A stretch of DNA of 64,000 bases from Deinococcales bacterium (GTDB lineage Bacteria; Deinococcota; Deinococci; Deinococcales; JAAFIG01). Every line of letters begins with the position of its first letter. The stretch's first letter is position 1. Positions 8,447 to 16,143 of the stretch are shown here, in pieces. Both the position numbers and the translations under genes were made by a program. Below the pieces are notes generated by a model. The model did not search any database and had not been told where the DNA came from. It saw nothing but the letters and a program-made list of their open reading frames with translations. The DNA lies in assembly GCA_025352125.1 (NCBI GenBank), contig JANXTZ010000030.1, positions 1-64,000 on the forward strand, given 5' to 3'.

Positions 8447-9736
8447 ATGCAACCCTCGAAATCTGTTCAAAAACCTGTTTCCAAACCCCGCGAAGTTGGC
8501 GGTTTTGTGCTTGGCACGCTGGCGTCAATGGTTGGTGCGTTGGCGCTCGGTTACGCTGGGCTTTGGCTTTTCGCGCCCAAAGACGCCAGCCCACCTGACA
8601 CCAGCGCCCTGAGTGCCAAACTCGAGGTTGCCAGCGCCGCCCAAACCGCGATCACCAGCAAACTCGAGACATTAAAAACTTTCAGGCTCGAGCCTAAACA
8701 ATTTTTTGAACAACGCGGTTGGAGCAATTCCGAGGCGAACCGTTTGCTGGATGAGTACAAAGCCAATCTGGCAAACTTCGAGGCGTTCTCGAAACTGAAC
8801 CGTGTGGTCAGCATTTCGCGCGATCCAAAATTGACCACGTTTGAATCGTTCAATGCCAGTCTCGTGAATCCAAGTCTGTTAAATATTGCCAAACTCGCCG
8901 AATTGATGCTGGTGCGTGCCGAACTCAAGGGACGCTCGAGTGACCCCAAAGGATTCTTGGATGACTTGTTGATCGTCGCTCGGGTGGCAAAACAGATGCG
9001 TGACGCGGGGGGCACGATTGTCGAGTACCTGATTGGCTCGAAAATGTTGCGTCTAACCCTCGAGCGGCTGCGGGCTGGGGTGCTCAGTTTGGACATGAAG
9101 CCAGCCGAGTGGAAATCTCGACTTGATGCGCTGAGCGTCTTGGGTCCAACACCCGAAGAGTTTCAGAATTCCATCAAAACCGAATTTAGAACCCAGCAAC
9201 TCGCGGTTCAATATTCTGACAGTTTGCTCCAGAGCTTAGAAGGCAATCAAAGTGCAAATTTGACCCGAAAAATCCTGTTCTTTCTGCCACGGAGTTACAA
9301 TTTTCAACCCAACACCACCTTAGGAGTGTTCGCCGATTACTCCAACAGCCTTCTTCAAAGCAGCCACAGTTGTCCAGGACAATCCAAAGCAATGCTCGAG
9401 ATCGGCGCAAAGATTCAACAAATGGGCAGTGCCATGTTCGCCCCAAATGCCACAGGACGTTTGCTGTTGACGGTGCTGACTCCCAGTTTTGCTTCGATTA
9501 TCGGTTCGCGTTGCAAGCTTGCCACCGATTTCGCGGCAACCGTGACCGTGGCGGCACTGCGCGGCTTTCAACTCGAGAACAAAGATTTACCGAAAAAACC
9601 CGAGCTTTTGACCGAAAAATATTTGAGTAAACTGCCAAGCGACCCGTACTCGAGCACGGCTCAACCGCTCGAGTTAAACCTGCAACGTCGGGTGTTGCAA
9701 TCCAAATCGGGTGCGACGTTCAAACTCGGGTTTTAG
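8447..9736 (+). CDS. Membrane-anchored protein of unknown function (429 aa)
   Basis: Not recognised. One N-terminal membrane segment (about residues 19-43, GFVLGTLASMVGALALGYAG) follows a short basic cytoplasmic tail, so the rest is probably periplasmic. Residues 50-130 are helical and rich in Lys/Glu (possible coiled coil). The region 280-330 carries two Cys, one in SHSCPGQ. The C-terminal part (LPSDPYSSTAQPLELNLQ) loosely resembles the tail of secreted proteins that follow pilin-like or hydrolase regions, but no family can be named. It is divergent from rsmF with its own leaderless-type promoter, and 15 bases upstream of acpS. CTCGAG density is high, so it looks like resident DNA. Confidence 0.7.
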   Translation: MQPSKSVQKPVSKPREVGGFVLGTLASMVGALALGYAGLWLFAPKDASPPDTSALSAKLEVASAAQTAITSKLETLKTFRLEPKQFFEQRGWSNSEANRLLDEYKANLANFEAFSKLNRVVSISRDPKLTTFESFNASLVNPSLLNIAKLAELMLVRAELKGRSSDPKGFLDDLLIVARVAKQMRDAGGTIVEYLIGSKMLRLTLERLRAGVLSLDMKPAEWKSRLDALSVLGPTPEEFQNSIKTEFRTQQLAVQYSDSLLQSLEGNQSANLTRKILFFLPRSYNFQPNTTLGVFADYSNSLLQSSHSCPGQSKAMLEIGAKIQQMGSAMFAPNATGRLLLTVLTPSFASIIGSRCKLATDFAATVTVAALRGFQLENKDLPKKPELLTEKYLSKLPSDPYSSTAQPLELNLQRRVLQSKSGATFKLGF

Positions 9737-9751
9737 AATGACAACGCGTCC

Positions 9752-10132
9752 ATGATCGTTGCCATCGGCACAGACATTGTTGCGCTCGAACGGATTCGGA
9801 AAATTATAGAATCTGACGCTCGAGATCGGTTTCTCGAGCGAACTTTTACAGCGCCAGAACTCGAGTACGCGTTTTCCAAGACTGATCCCGTGCCCAGCTT
9901 GGCGGTGCGGTTTGCCGCCAAAGAAGCCTTTCAAAAATGCTGGCTCGAGACGCACGCCTGGACGGATGTCTGGGTGGAATTCGTGGGCGTCAAACCCCAA
10001 CTGCGTTTCGCGTCAGCCTTGCAAGATGTGATGCTCGAGCGCGGCTGGGTGACGCATTTAAGCTTGTCGCACGAACGCGAACATGCGACGGCAATGGTGG
10101 TGCTCGAGGAAATAATTACCAAAGCATTTTGA
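9752..10132 (+). CDS. acpS: Holo-[acyl-carrier-protein] synthase
   Basis: Transfers 4'-phosphopantetheine from CoA to acyl carrier protein, the activation step for fatty acid synthesis. The 126-residue length is typical of AcpS trimers. The Mg-binding Asp8 lies in IGTDIVALERI (5-15) and Glu58 in FAAKEAF (54-60); the substrate strand LSLSHEREHA is near the C-terminus. The ATG at 9752 follows TAGAAT by 12 bases without a clear ribosome site. The last 17 bases overlap the convergent PIN toxin gene, an unusual tail-to-tail overlap for an essential gene. Confidence 0.93.
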   Translation: MIVAIGTDIVALERIRKIIESDARDRFLERTFTAPELEYAFSKTDPVPSLAVRFAAKEAFQKCWLETHAWTDVWVEFVGVKPQLRFASALQDVMLERGWVTHLSLSHEREHATAMVVLEEIITKAF

Positions 10133-10508
10133 CACCAACAGCGTCTTCAAAGGCGGTGTCGGCACTGATGAGCGTGAAACCCTCGAGTTTGGCTTGGGCG
10201 AACAAACCACGGTCAAACGGGTCGCCATGCGGTAATTTCACTTTTGAAGCTTCGACAGCGTGTTCTCGAGTGAACTGTAAATCAAACGCGTTCAAACGCC
10301 TCAAACTGCCTTCAAAATCGGCAACCAAGTCGTCTGCCTCGGGCAATTTGCCCAGTCGGTGTTTCATGTGAATTTCCCAAACGCTGAGGCTGGAAACGTA
10401 CAGCAATGAGTTGGGATTCTCGAGGATTTTAATGGCTTTGCTCGAAAGTTTTTTCCGTATTCGCACAGCCCAGATCAGGGTGTGGGTGTCCAGCAAATAA
10501 GCACTCAT
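10116..10508 (-). CDS. PIN-domain toxin (VapC-like, COG3744 type)
   Basis: A 130-residue PIN ribonuclease, the toxin of a type II pair, expected to cut RNA. Acidic Mg-binding positions: Asp in LLDTHTLIWA (residues 4-13), Glu in SVWEI, Asp in DPFDR and Asp in ISADTAF. The ATG at 10508 is preferred over one three codons upstream because it forms an ATGA overlap with the antitoxin stop, giving translational coupling. The order antitoxin-toxin is standard. It overlaps the end of acpS by 17 bases. Three CTCGAG sites within it suggest long residence in this genome. Its target RNA is unknown. Confidence 0.88.
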   Translation of the reverse strand: MSAYLLDTHTLIWAVRIRKKLSSKAIKILENPNSLLYVSSLSVWEIHMKHRLGKLPEADDLVADFEGSLRRLNAFDLQFTREHAVEASKVKLPHGDPFDRGLFAQAKLEGFTLISADTAFEDAVGVKMLW

Positions 10509-10741
10509 TTGAACCATTCAATATCAAGTTGTTCCATGCAGCGCTGATCGAAGTCCTCGCCAACAGGGGCGAAATCCAAGAAGCCGAGTTCACGTTTTTT
10601 GGGTTTGTTCTGCAACGGTGAAAGTTCAATCAATGGCTTGCCGCGTCGTGCCAGCACAATTTTTTCACCGTTTAAAGCACGATCAATCAGTTGCGAGAGT
10701 TGGGTTTTGGCTTCGTAGACATTGACTGTGGTTGTTTTCAT
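10505..10741 (-). CDS. Antitoxin, Phd/YefM family
   Basis: A 78-residue antitoxin. The N-terminal half (VNVYEAKTQLSQLIDRALNGE, then IVLARRGKPLIEL) is the Phd/YefM DNA-binding fold; the C-terminal tail (LDFAPVGEDFDQR, IEWFK) is the acidic/aromatic segment that typically wraps the PIN toxin. It probably represses its own promoter: TACACT lies at 10751-10756, 9 bases before the ATG. It overlaps the toxin by ATGA. Toxin and antitoxin form a two-gene unit downstream of nothing else on this strand. Confidence 0.88.
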   Translation of the reverse strand: MKTTTVNVYEAKTQLSQLIDRALNGEKIVLARRGKPLIELSPLQNKPKKRELGFLDFAPVGEDFDQRCMEQLDIEWFK

Positions 10742-10750
10742 ACCAGATCA

Positions 10751-10756
10751 AGTGTA
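10751..10756 (-). promoter_or_regulatory. -10 box TACACT of toxin-antitoxin operon
   Basis: TACACT on the minus strand, 9 bases before the antitoxin ATG. Any antitoxin operator should overlap this site. Confidence 0.5.
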
Positions 10757-10788
10757 GCAGATCAGACCAGGTTTTGATAATATAAATG

Positions 10789-10813
10789 CTCGAGATCAAA
10801 TCTGCATCTCGAG
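10789..10813 (-). terminator. Terminator built from two CTCGAG copies, after P5C dehydrogenase
   Basis: CTCGAGAT (10789-10796) and ATCTCGAG (10806-10813) form a perfect 8-bp stem with a 9-base loop, followed on the minus strand by an A/T-rich run (ATTTATATTAT). It ends the proline catabolism transcript. Confidence 0.65.
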
Positions 10814-10825
10814 TATTTGGGTTGC

Positions 10826-12373
10826 TTAAATTTTTCGGGCAATGCTTTTCATCTGCATAAAGTGCAGCAAATAATCGGGTCCACCACCTTTAGAATCCGT
10901 TCCCGACAAGTTAAACCCACCGAACGGGTGACTGCCCACCATTGCGCCCGTAATCTTGCGATTCAGGTACAAATTTCCGACGTGCAATTCGCGTTCGGCG
11001 TGCATCAAACGGCTTTCATCGCTCGAGAACAAACCGCCAGTCAAGCCGTATTCGGTGTCGTTGACCACGTGCATGGCTTCGTTAAAATCTTTGACGGGAA
11101 TCACCGCCAAAATTGGTCCAAAAATCTCTTCTTGCGCCAGTCTAGCTTCTGGTTTCAGGTCGGCAACGATGGTCGGTTGAATGAAGTAACCCTCACCGTC
11201 TCCAGCCGCGCCACCGAGCGCGACGCGTCCCTCTTTGGGGGCAAGCTCGAGATAGATTTTTGATTTGTCGTAACTCTCTTTGTTGATGACCGCGTTGACG
11301 TTTGCATTGTCTTCGGCTTGTCCCATCACCAATTTTGTAGCTCTGGCAACCACCTTCTCGAGCAATGCCGGATAGACATCTTGCACCACGATCAACCTCG
11401 AGAGGGCGCTGCATTTTTGTCCAGCGAACCCGAACGCGCCCGCCACGGCGGCATCGGCTGCGGCGTCAAGGTCGGCGGTTTCATCGACCACCATGCCGTC
11501 TTTACCGCCAAGCTCGAGGGTCACGCGTTTGATCCAGCGTTGTCCTGGTTGGACTTTGGCGGCTTCGGCGTTGATCCACAAACCCACGTTTTTTGATCCG
11601 GTGAAGTTGATAAAGCGTGTTTTCGGGTGCTCAACCAGCGTCTTGCCGACAATTTCTCCCAACCCTGGCAAAAAGTTAATTACACCTGCTGGCAATCCAG
11701 CCTCGAGCAGCACGTCTACAGCCCACGCCGCGACCACGCCCGCGTCTTCGGCGGGTTTGACGATCATGGTGTTGCCCGCCACGATGGGCGCGGCGGCTTG
11801 CCCCAAAAAGATTGCCAGCGGAAAATTCCAGGGCGTGATGCTGACACCAACGCCAAGCGGAATGTACTCGGCATGGTCGCGTTCACCTGGCATTTGAAAG
11901 GTTTGGATCGGTTGGCAGTGAATCAGTGCCTGACGGGCGTAATACTCGAGGAAATCAATCGCTTCGGCGGTTTCACCTTCGGCTTCGGCAAAGTTCTTGC
12001 CAATCTCGAGGGTGAGGAGCGCATTGAACTCGAGTTTTCTGGCTTTGATGATGCTGGCGGCTTTCAAGAGCACGCCAACCCGAGTCTCGAGTAGACTGTG
12101 CTTCCAAGTTTCAAAAGCCTTCCAGGCGGCTTGTAGCGCCAGCGAAGCATGGTCTTGGCTGGCGCTCGAGGTGCGTCCAATGATTTGGCTTGGTTTGCAC
12201 GGGTTGAGGCTCGAGATTTTATCTTCGGTGGTGATGCGCTCCGTACCAATAATCAGTGGGTAATCGCGCCCGAGCATTCCTCGGACTTTCTCGAGGGCTG
12301 CCTCGTAATCGGCGTGGTGGGCGGGTTGGGAGTAATCGGTGTAATTTTCTGGGGCGTAAGTTGGTAAGTTCAT
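10826..12373 (-). CDS. 1-pyrroline-5-carboxylate dehydrogenase
   Basis: Oxidises glutamate semialdehyde (from P5C) to glutamate with NAD, the second step of proline catabolism; RocA/PruA type. It is 515 residues, an aldehyde dehydrogenase fold with GVSITPWNFPLAIF, the nucleotide-binding FTGSKNVG, the general base Glu in LELGGKDG and the catalytic Cys in FAGQKCSALSR. The ATG at 12373 is chosen for its AGGAG ribosome site 5 bases upstream and because it gives the family N-terminus; the frame is open 23 codons further upstream into the toxin gene. It lies on the same strand as proline dehydrogenase, from which it is separated by a toxin-antitoxin pair. Function is confident. Confidence 0.95.
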   Translation of the reverse strand: MNLPTYAPENYTDYSQPAHHADYEAALEKVRGMLGRDYPLIIGTERITTEDKISSLNPCKPSQIIGRTSSASQDHASLALQAAWKAFETWKHSLLETRVGVLLKAASIIKARKLEFNALLTLEIGKNFAEAEGETAEAIDFLEYYARQALIHCQPIQTFQMPGERDHAEYIPLGVGVSITPWNFPLAIFLGQAAAPIVAGNTMIVKPAEDAGVVAAWAVDVLLEAGLPAGVINFLPGLGEIVGKTLVEHPKTRFINFTGSKNVGLWINAEAAKVQPGQRWIKRVTLELGGKDGMVVDETADLDAAADAAVAGAFGFAGQKCSALSRLIVVQDVYPALLEKVVARATKLVMGQAEDNANVNAVINKESYDKSKIYLELAPKEGRVALGGAAGDGEGYFIQPTIVADLKPEARLAQEEIFGPILAVIPVKDFNEAMHVVNDTEYGLTGGLFSSDESRLMHAERELHVGNLYLNRKITGAMVGSHPFGGFNLSGTDSKGGGPDYLLHFMQMKSIARKI

Positions 12374-12380
12374 GATGCTC

Positions 12381-12713
12381 CTATTGAGACTCGAGACGGT
12401 CAATCCAATAAAATGGATCGCGTTTGTGGTGCGCGATGGCAAGGATCAGTAATTCTTGATTTTGCACCAAGTAAATTAAATGATATGGAAAGCGTTTCAA
12501 GCTGCGTTTGCGTATCACGCCTACACCTGTTAAGGCAGCAGCTTCTGGAAATAATTTGGTATCTTCTATAGCTTGACTGAGTGCTCGTTCAAAGAGCAAC
12601 GTGCTGCCCATTTCGATTGTGTAATACCGTTCAGCTTCAGTTAGGTCATCAATCGCACCCTCGAGAAAGACATCATTTAATGGCTTTTCGAGCACGAGCA
12701 AATGCCTCCTCAC
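12381..12713 (-). CDS. RelE/ParE-family toxin
   Basis: About 110 residues of the ParE/RelE toxin fold. The core AIDDLTEAERYYTIEM is the N-terminal helix pair, and the C-terminal strands read RKRSLKRFPYHLIYLVQNQELLIL followed by AIAHHKRDPFYW, a typical RelE-superfamily ending. These toxins act on the ribosome or on gyrase. The start is uncertain: the frame opens at 12713 and overlaps the antitoxin by 41 bases, while GTG at 12695 would give a shorter N-terminus closer to the usual length. It lies between the two proline catabolism genes, 7 bases upstream of the P5C dehydrogenase start. Confidence 0.82.
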   Translation of the reverse strand: MRRHLLVLEKPLNDVFLEGAIDDLTEAERYYTIEMGSTLLFERALSQAIEDTKLFPEAAALTGVGVIRKRSLKRFPYHLIYLVQNQELLILAIAHHKRDPFYWIDRLESQ

Positions 12714-12894
12714 GCGAATAGGTTTTCATTTCGCCTGATTCGTAAGCTTTCAAACGACGCTCGATTTCAGCTTTCCAAGCATCGCTTAACTCAACCGTAT
12801 CGTCACTGAACTCTTGCTCGAGAACGGCAAGAACCAAATTACGCTCTTCAGGTTTGAGTTCCCGTACTTTTTCAAGAACTTCTGCAACACTCAT
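12673..12894 (-). CDS. Addiction-module antitoxin (RelB-like)
   Basis: A 73-residue helical, charged protein: MSVAEVLEKVRELKPEERN, then VELSDAWKAEIERRLKAYESGEMK and SYREEAF-like tail. The Ala-Trp-x-x-E-I-x-x-R-x-x-x-Y/E-x-G-E motif is characteristic of the addiction-module component family found with ParE/RelE toxins. The ATG at 12894 is taken as start (AAGGAG 12 bases upstream); a GTG at 12918 in frame is possible. It sits 46 bases after the proline dehydrogenase stop in the same direction, so it may be read from the proline promoter as well as its own. Confidence 0.8.
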   Translation of the reverse strand: MSVAEVLEKVRELKPEERNLVLAVLEQEFSDDTVELSDAWKAEIERRLKAYESGEMKTYSREEAFARARKAIK

Positions 12895-12940
12895 GGCTCT
12901 ATTTTGCTCCTTTTCCACCTAATTTCAAGTCTTTCATGTT

Positions 12941-13864
12941 CTACCCTTGAAACAACCCGCGCAGCACGAAGGCAATGTTGGCTGGGCGTTCCGCAATTCG
13001 TCTCGAGAAGTACGCGTACCAATCTTTGCCGTAAGGAATGTACGCCCGAACGTTGAAGCCTTCCTGCGCCAAGCTTTTTTGCAAATCGCGGCGGATGCCG
13101 TAGAGCATTTGAAACTCGAATTGACTGGGCGGAATCTTGGACTTTTCGACAAAAATCTTCACGTCCTTGATGATGCTTTCGTCGTGCGTGGCAATGGCGG
13201 TGTGGTTTCCAAGCTCGAGGTTGCGGTAAACAAGACGGCGGTATTGATGATCCACTACAACTTTTTCTGGGTAGGCTTGGTCTTCAGGCTCGAGGTATGC
13301 ACCCTTCACAATGCGTAGATTGGGTTTCAGGTCGCTCAGATTCTCGAGGTCTTTTTCGCTGCGGCGCAACATGGCTTGCAAGACCAGTCCTACGTTGTCA
13401 AAGTCCTTGCGCAAGGTGCGGAAGACTTCAATGGTTTTCTCAACCCGAGGGCTGTCTTCCATGTCAATGCGCACGAACGCGCCGCTTTTTTGGGCGAGTG
13501 TCAAAATCTTTTTGGCATTTGCCAGCGCCAACTCTGGGTTGATGTCCAGTCCCAATTGCGAGAGCTTGATGCTGGCGTATTTCGGGTAGGGTTTCGCCTC
13601 GAGCGCATCAAAAATGCTGAGGATTTCGGCGGTGAAACCGTTCGCTTCGGTGTCCGAATTGACCATTTCGCCCAACAAGTCCAGAATGCCGTGCACCTTG
13701 TCCTGCTCGAGTTTTTCGACGGCTGCCACAGCCTCAGGTAAACTTTCACCCGCCACGAACCTCGAGACGGCGGCTTTGGCGCGGTCATGAACCAGGTTTT
13801 TGATGGTGGTGTTGTTAGACACGCCAAGCACAGCCGAACGGTAAAGACGGTCAAAATTCATCAT
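12941..13864 (-). CDS. Proline dehydrogenase
   Basis: An FAD enzyme oxidising proline to 1-pyrroline-5-carboxylate, passing electrons to the quinone pool; first step of proline catabolism. The 307-residue monofunctional barrel form is like that of Thermus/Deinococcus rather than fused PutA. Family segments seen are IKLSQLGLDI, FVRIDMEDSPR, LRIVKGAYLEP, IATHDE, FEFQMLYGIR and YIPYGKDWYAYFSRR near the end. The ribosome site AAGGAG is 7 bases before the ATG at 13864. It lies 12 bases after the GntR regulator stop and is probably co-transcribed with it; P5C dehydrogenase follows after the inserted toxin-antitoxin pair. Confidence 0.95.
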   Translation of the reverse strand: MMNFDRLYRSAVLGVSNNTTIKNLVHDRAKAAVSRFVAGESLPEAVAAVEKLEQDKVHGILDLLGEMVNSDTEANGFTAEILSIFDALEAKPYPKYASIKLSQLGLDINPELALANAKKILTLAQKSGAFVRIDMEDSPRVEKTIEVFRTLRKDFDNVGLVLQAMLRRSEKDLENLSDLKPNLRIVKGAYLEPEDQAYPEKVVVDHQYRRLVYRNLELGNHTAIATHDESIIKDVKIFVEKSKIPPSQFEFQMLYGIRRDLQKSLAQEGFNVRAYIPYGKDWYAYFSRRIAERPANIAFVLRGLFQG

Positions 13865-13876
13865 GGTGTTGCTCCT

Positions 13877-14590
13877 TTAATCCAGGTCCCATTGGTCACG
13901 TTTGGTTTTTAAGGCGGCTTTGAGGTTTTCGACAGTGAGTACACCAAAATCGTGGACGTGTGCTCGAGCGGTTTGCTCGGACAATTCTGGATTTTTGGCT
14001 TCGATTGCCGCCAGAATCTGATGGTGACTCGAGCGGGTGATGGCGTCCTGCATGTATTTGGCGGTCAGCAATTTGACCCGAATGATGCTTTCGGCAAGTC
14101 CACGCAAGACTGTCACCAGGGTTGGGTTCTGGCTGGCTTGGGCGATGGCGTTGTGAAACTCGAGGTCGGCTTGAATCTGGCTATTGTAATCGTTGGCTGG
14201 GCAATTCTCGAGTTTTTCGAGTGCCGCTTTCATGGCTCGAATGTCTTCGGGCGTGGCGTGACTGGCGGCTTCGCGGGCTGCCAGTCCATCCAACACTTCA
14301 CGCACGGCGTAAACGTGCTCGACCTCAGTCGCATTGACGGCACGGACTTTCGCGCCCTTGTTGGCTTGGATTTCGACCAGACCATCTTGCGCCAAACGCT
14401 GCACCGCTTCACGCACGGGGGTTCTCGAGACGCCCAAACGTTTTGCCAAGGCAATCTCGGCGAGCCTTGAGCCGCTGCCAAGTTTGCCGGTCAGAATCTC
14501 GAGCTTGAGGTGGTCGTAAACCTCGTGACGCACCAGCGTTGGACGGGCAAAAGATTTACTTTTTGACTCGAGTTGGGGGTTGAGAGACAT
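13877..14590 (-). CDS. GntR/FadR-type transcriptional regulator of proline catabolism (probable)
   Basis: A 237-residue GntR-family regulator. N-terminal winged helix (about 20-85: HLKLEILTGKLGSGSRLAE, SRTPVREAVQRLAQDGLVE) and a C-terminal all-helical FCD ligand domain (about 95-230) with candidate metal ligands in DLEFHNAIA and a later HH. The ATG at 14590 is chosen because a TATACT -10 box lies 7 bases upstream; upstream codons cross a perfect palindrome. That palindrome, TTGTATACAGTATACAA (14590-14606), overlaps the -10 and the first base of the gene, so autorepression is very likely. Being first in a cluster with proline dehydrogenase and P5C dehydrogenase, it probably responds to proline or P5C. 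Confidence 0.88.
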   Translation of the reverse strand: MSLNPQLESKSKSFARPTLVRHEVYDHLKLEILTGKLGSGSRLAEIALAKRLGVSRTPVREAVQRLAQDGLVEIQANKGAKVRAVNATEVEHVYAVREVLDGLAAREAASHATPEDIRAMKAALEKLENCPANDYNSQIQADLEFHNAIAQASQNPTLVTVLRGLAESIIRVKLLTAKYMQDAITRSSHHQILAAIEAKNPELSEQTARAHVHDFGVLTVENLKAALKTKRDQWDLD

Positions 14591-14606
14591 TGTATACAGT
14601 ATACAA
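14590..14606. promoter_or_regulatory. GntR operator overlapping the regulator promoter
   Basis: A perfect 17-bp palindrome (8-bp arms TTGTATAC / GTATACAA around one base). The minus-strand -10 box TATACT (14598-14603) is inside it, so a bound regulator would block its own leaderless promoter. Confidence 0.8.
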
Positions 14607-14670
14607 GAATTTTTTAAAAACATCGAATTGCCCCTTACCATTCAGAGCAGGGCTTGAGGCAACCCGAGTT

Positions 14671-15486
14671 TCAGTTTGAGCTTTGCACGTTGGTCACTTC
14701 ATCGTCTGGTGTCATGCCGTCCCACAAGAACCTCGAGAAGAGTGCCTCATTCTCAGACGTGCGGGTCGTTCTGGCGATTTTCAAACGCGTGTCCAACTCT
14801 TGGCGTTTGTCAAAAACAAAACACGTGCCCTCGTAATCCTGGTGCGCGTCTTGGACTTCGGCAAAATAATTCAAAATCCCACCCTCGAGTTGCATGATCT
14901 GAATGCCCTTTTCAGCCAGCCAAGCGCTGGTTTTCTCGCAGCGAATGCCGCCCGTGCAATACATCGAAATGGTTTTGTCCTGCCAATTTAAGAGGTTGTC
15001 TTCAATAAACGCCGCAAAGTCCCGAAAATTGTCCACGCCAGGGTTGATCGCGCCCTTAAAATGCCCGAGCGTGTACTCGAAAGCGTTACGGTTGTCGATC
15101 AAGACCACATCTTTGCGTTTGATCAGGTCGCGCCAGATGATCGGCGAAACATCCGTGCCTCGGTATTGGCTGGCATCGACGCCCTCAATGCCGAGCGCGA
15201 CAATTTCAGGCTTCAAACGGACTTTTAATTTTTTAAAAACCTGCTCGCAGCAGGCGGTGCGCTTGTACATCAAGCTCCTGAATCGTGTGTCCTGTTCCAA
15301 ACCATCCCGCACGATCTGCAATGCGTCCTGTGTGCCGCAGAGCATTGCGTTGATGCCCTCAGTGGCAACCAAAATACTGCCCAGCACCCCAGCATCGACG
15401 CAGAGTTTCTCGAGCGCAACGATCAACGCTTCGGGGTTTTGAACGGGAACGAAACGGTAAAAGGCATCGTGGAACATTTCAGACAC
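14671..15486 (-). CDS. trhO: tRNA uridine(34) hydroxylase TrhO (rhodanese-like, YceA family)
   Basis: Oxygen-dependent hydroxylation of U34 in a subset of tRNAs, the first step towards 5-methoxyuridine-type modification. It is 271 residues: an N-terminal ferredoxin-like region (TEGINAMLCGTQ, a family signature) and a central rhodanese domain (VLIDNRNAFEYTLGHFKGA) with the active-site loop MYCTGGIRCEK, Cys177. The start is GTG at 15486 preceded by TACTAT at 6 bases with no ribosome site; an ATG three codons later is an alternative. Divergent from the DinB-type gene at 15544. Confidence 0.93.
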   Translation of the reverse strand: MSEMFHDAFYRFVPVQNPEALIVALEKLCVDAGVLGSILVATEGINAMLCGTQDALQIVRDGLEQDTRFRSLMYKRTACCEQVFKKLKVRLKPEIVALGIEGVDASQYRGTDVSPIIWRDLIKRKDVVLIDNRNAFEYTLGHFKGAINPGVDNFRDFAAFIEDNLLNWQDKTISMYCTGGIRCEKTSAWLAEKGIQIMQLEGGILNYFAEVQDAHQDYEGTCFVFDKRQELDTRLKIARTTRTSENEALFSRFLWDGMTPDDEVTNVQSSN

Positions 15487-15492
15487 GGCGCT

Positions 15493-15498
15493 ATAGTA
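15493..15498 (-). promoter_or_regulatory. -10 box TACTAT of trhO
   Basis: TACTAT on the minus strand is 6 bases before the GTG start. Confidence 0.45.
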
Positions 15499-15532
15499 CG
15501 CCAGACTGCTTTTTTTTTGAAGCCCTCGATTC

Positions 15533-15538
15533 TATTTT
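15533..15538 (+). promoter_or_regulatory. -10 box TATTTT of DinB-type gene
   Basis: TATTTT is 5 bases before the ATG at 15544; leaderless arrangement. Confidence 0.4.
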
Positions 15539-15543
15539 TGGGT

Positions 15544-16023
15544 ATGCTCGAGCTTGTGAACGGTTATTTTCAAACCATTTCAGAATTGATCGAATTTGAG
15601 ATTTGGTGCAACGACCAAGCCATGCAGTTCCTCGAGAAACGGTCAGACCAAGAACTCGAGCGCGATTTTGGTTTTGGGCTGCGAACCCTTCACCACACCA
15701 TGTTTCATATTGCCAACGTGATGCGAACCTGGAGTTTTCAAGTCAAACCTGAACTCGAGCGAGTCGAACCACTGCCGTACAACAAAAACTCGAGTTTACA
15801 AAACATTCGTTTGCTATTCGAGGACGTGGGTCAGGCTTGGTTGTTGGCGGCTCGAGCATCAGATGCCTTGGGCGTTCTTGATTCCGAGCGGCGCTTGCAT
15901 CAAGTGTTTCATCTGGTCACGCACGGCACGCACCACCGAGGGCAATTGCTCAGTATGGCAACGTTATTGGGGTACGCCCAACCGTTTGAGGGTGGAGATT
16001 TTGGCGGTTGGTCAAATCATTAA
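15544..16023 (+). CDS. DinB/YfiT-family metal-dependent protein
   Basis: A 159-residue four-helix-bundle protein of the DinB superfamily, whose members include thiol-dependent S-transferases (bacillithiol-related) and many of unknown function. The metal-binding His residues appear as in the family: LHHTMFHIANV (around residue 48-58) and the C-terminal pair in THGTHHRGQL. The start at 15544 is chosen over an upstream in-frame ATG at 15439 because the latter overlaps trhO and the -10 box lies between them. Whether it is an enzyme cannot be read from sequence. DinB-type genes are unusually numerous in Deinococcus; a second is at 32915. Confidence 0.85.
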   Translation: MLELVNGYFQTISELIEFEIWCNDQAMQFLEKRSDQELERDFGFGLRTLHHTMFHIANVMRTWSFQVKPELERVEPLPYNKNSSLQNIRLLFEDVGQAWLLAARASDALGVLDSERRLHQVFHLVTHGTHHRGQLLSMATLLGYAQPFEGGDFGGWSNH

Positions 16024-16039
16024 AGGTTTGAGTACGGAT

Positions 16040-16084
16040 TAAATCAGTTTCAAAAGTTTCATGGCGGCATCCACCTCGAGTTGT
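16040..16084 (-). pseudogene. Remnant of a GNAT acetyltransferase gene (last 14 codons)
   Basis: Read on the minus strand, this stretch encodes QLEVDAAMKLLKLI and a TAA stop; the intact acetyltransferase at 17657-18697 ends QLEVDAAMKRLNMK. Bases 16061-16084 are identical to the corresponding part of the intact gene. A TGA stands immediately before the homologous stretch, so nothing upstream is coding. It looks like the tail left after deletion or replacement of a paralogous copy. Confidence 0.7.
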
Positions 16085-16143
16085 CAACCTCTCATCAACC
16101 TGTGTTCAAACACGACTCATCTGGGTGGGGTAGAAACATCAAT

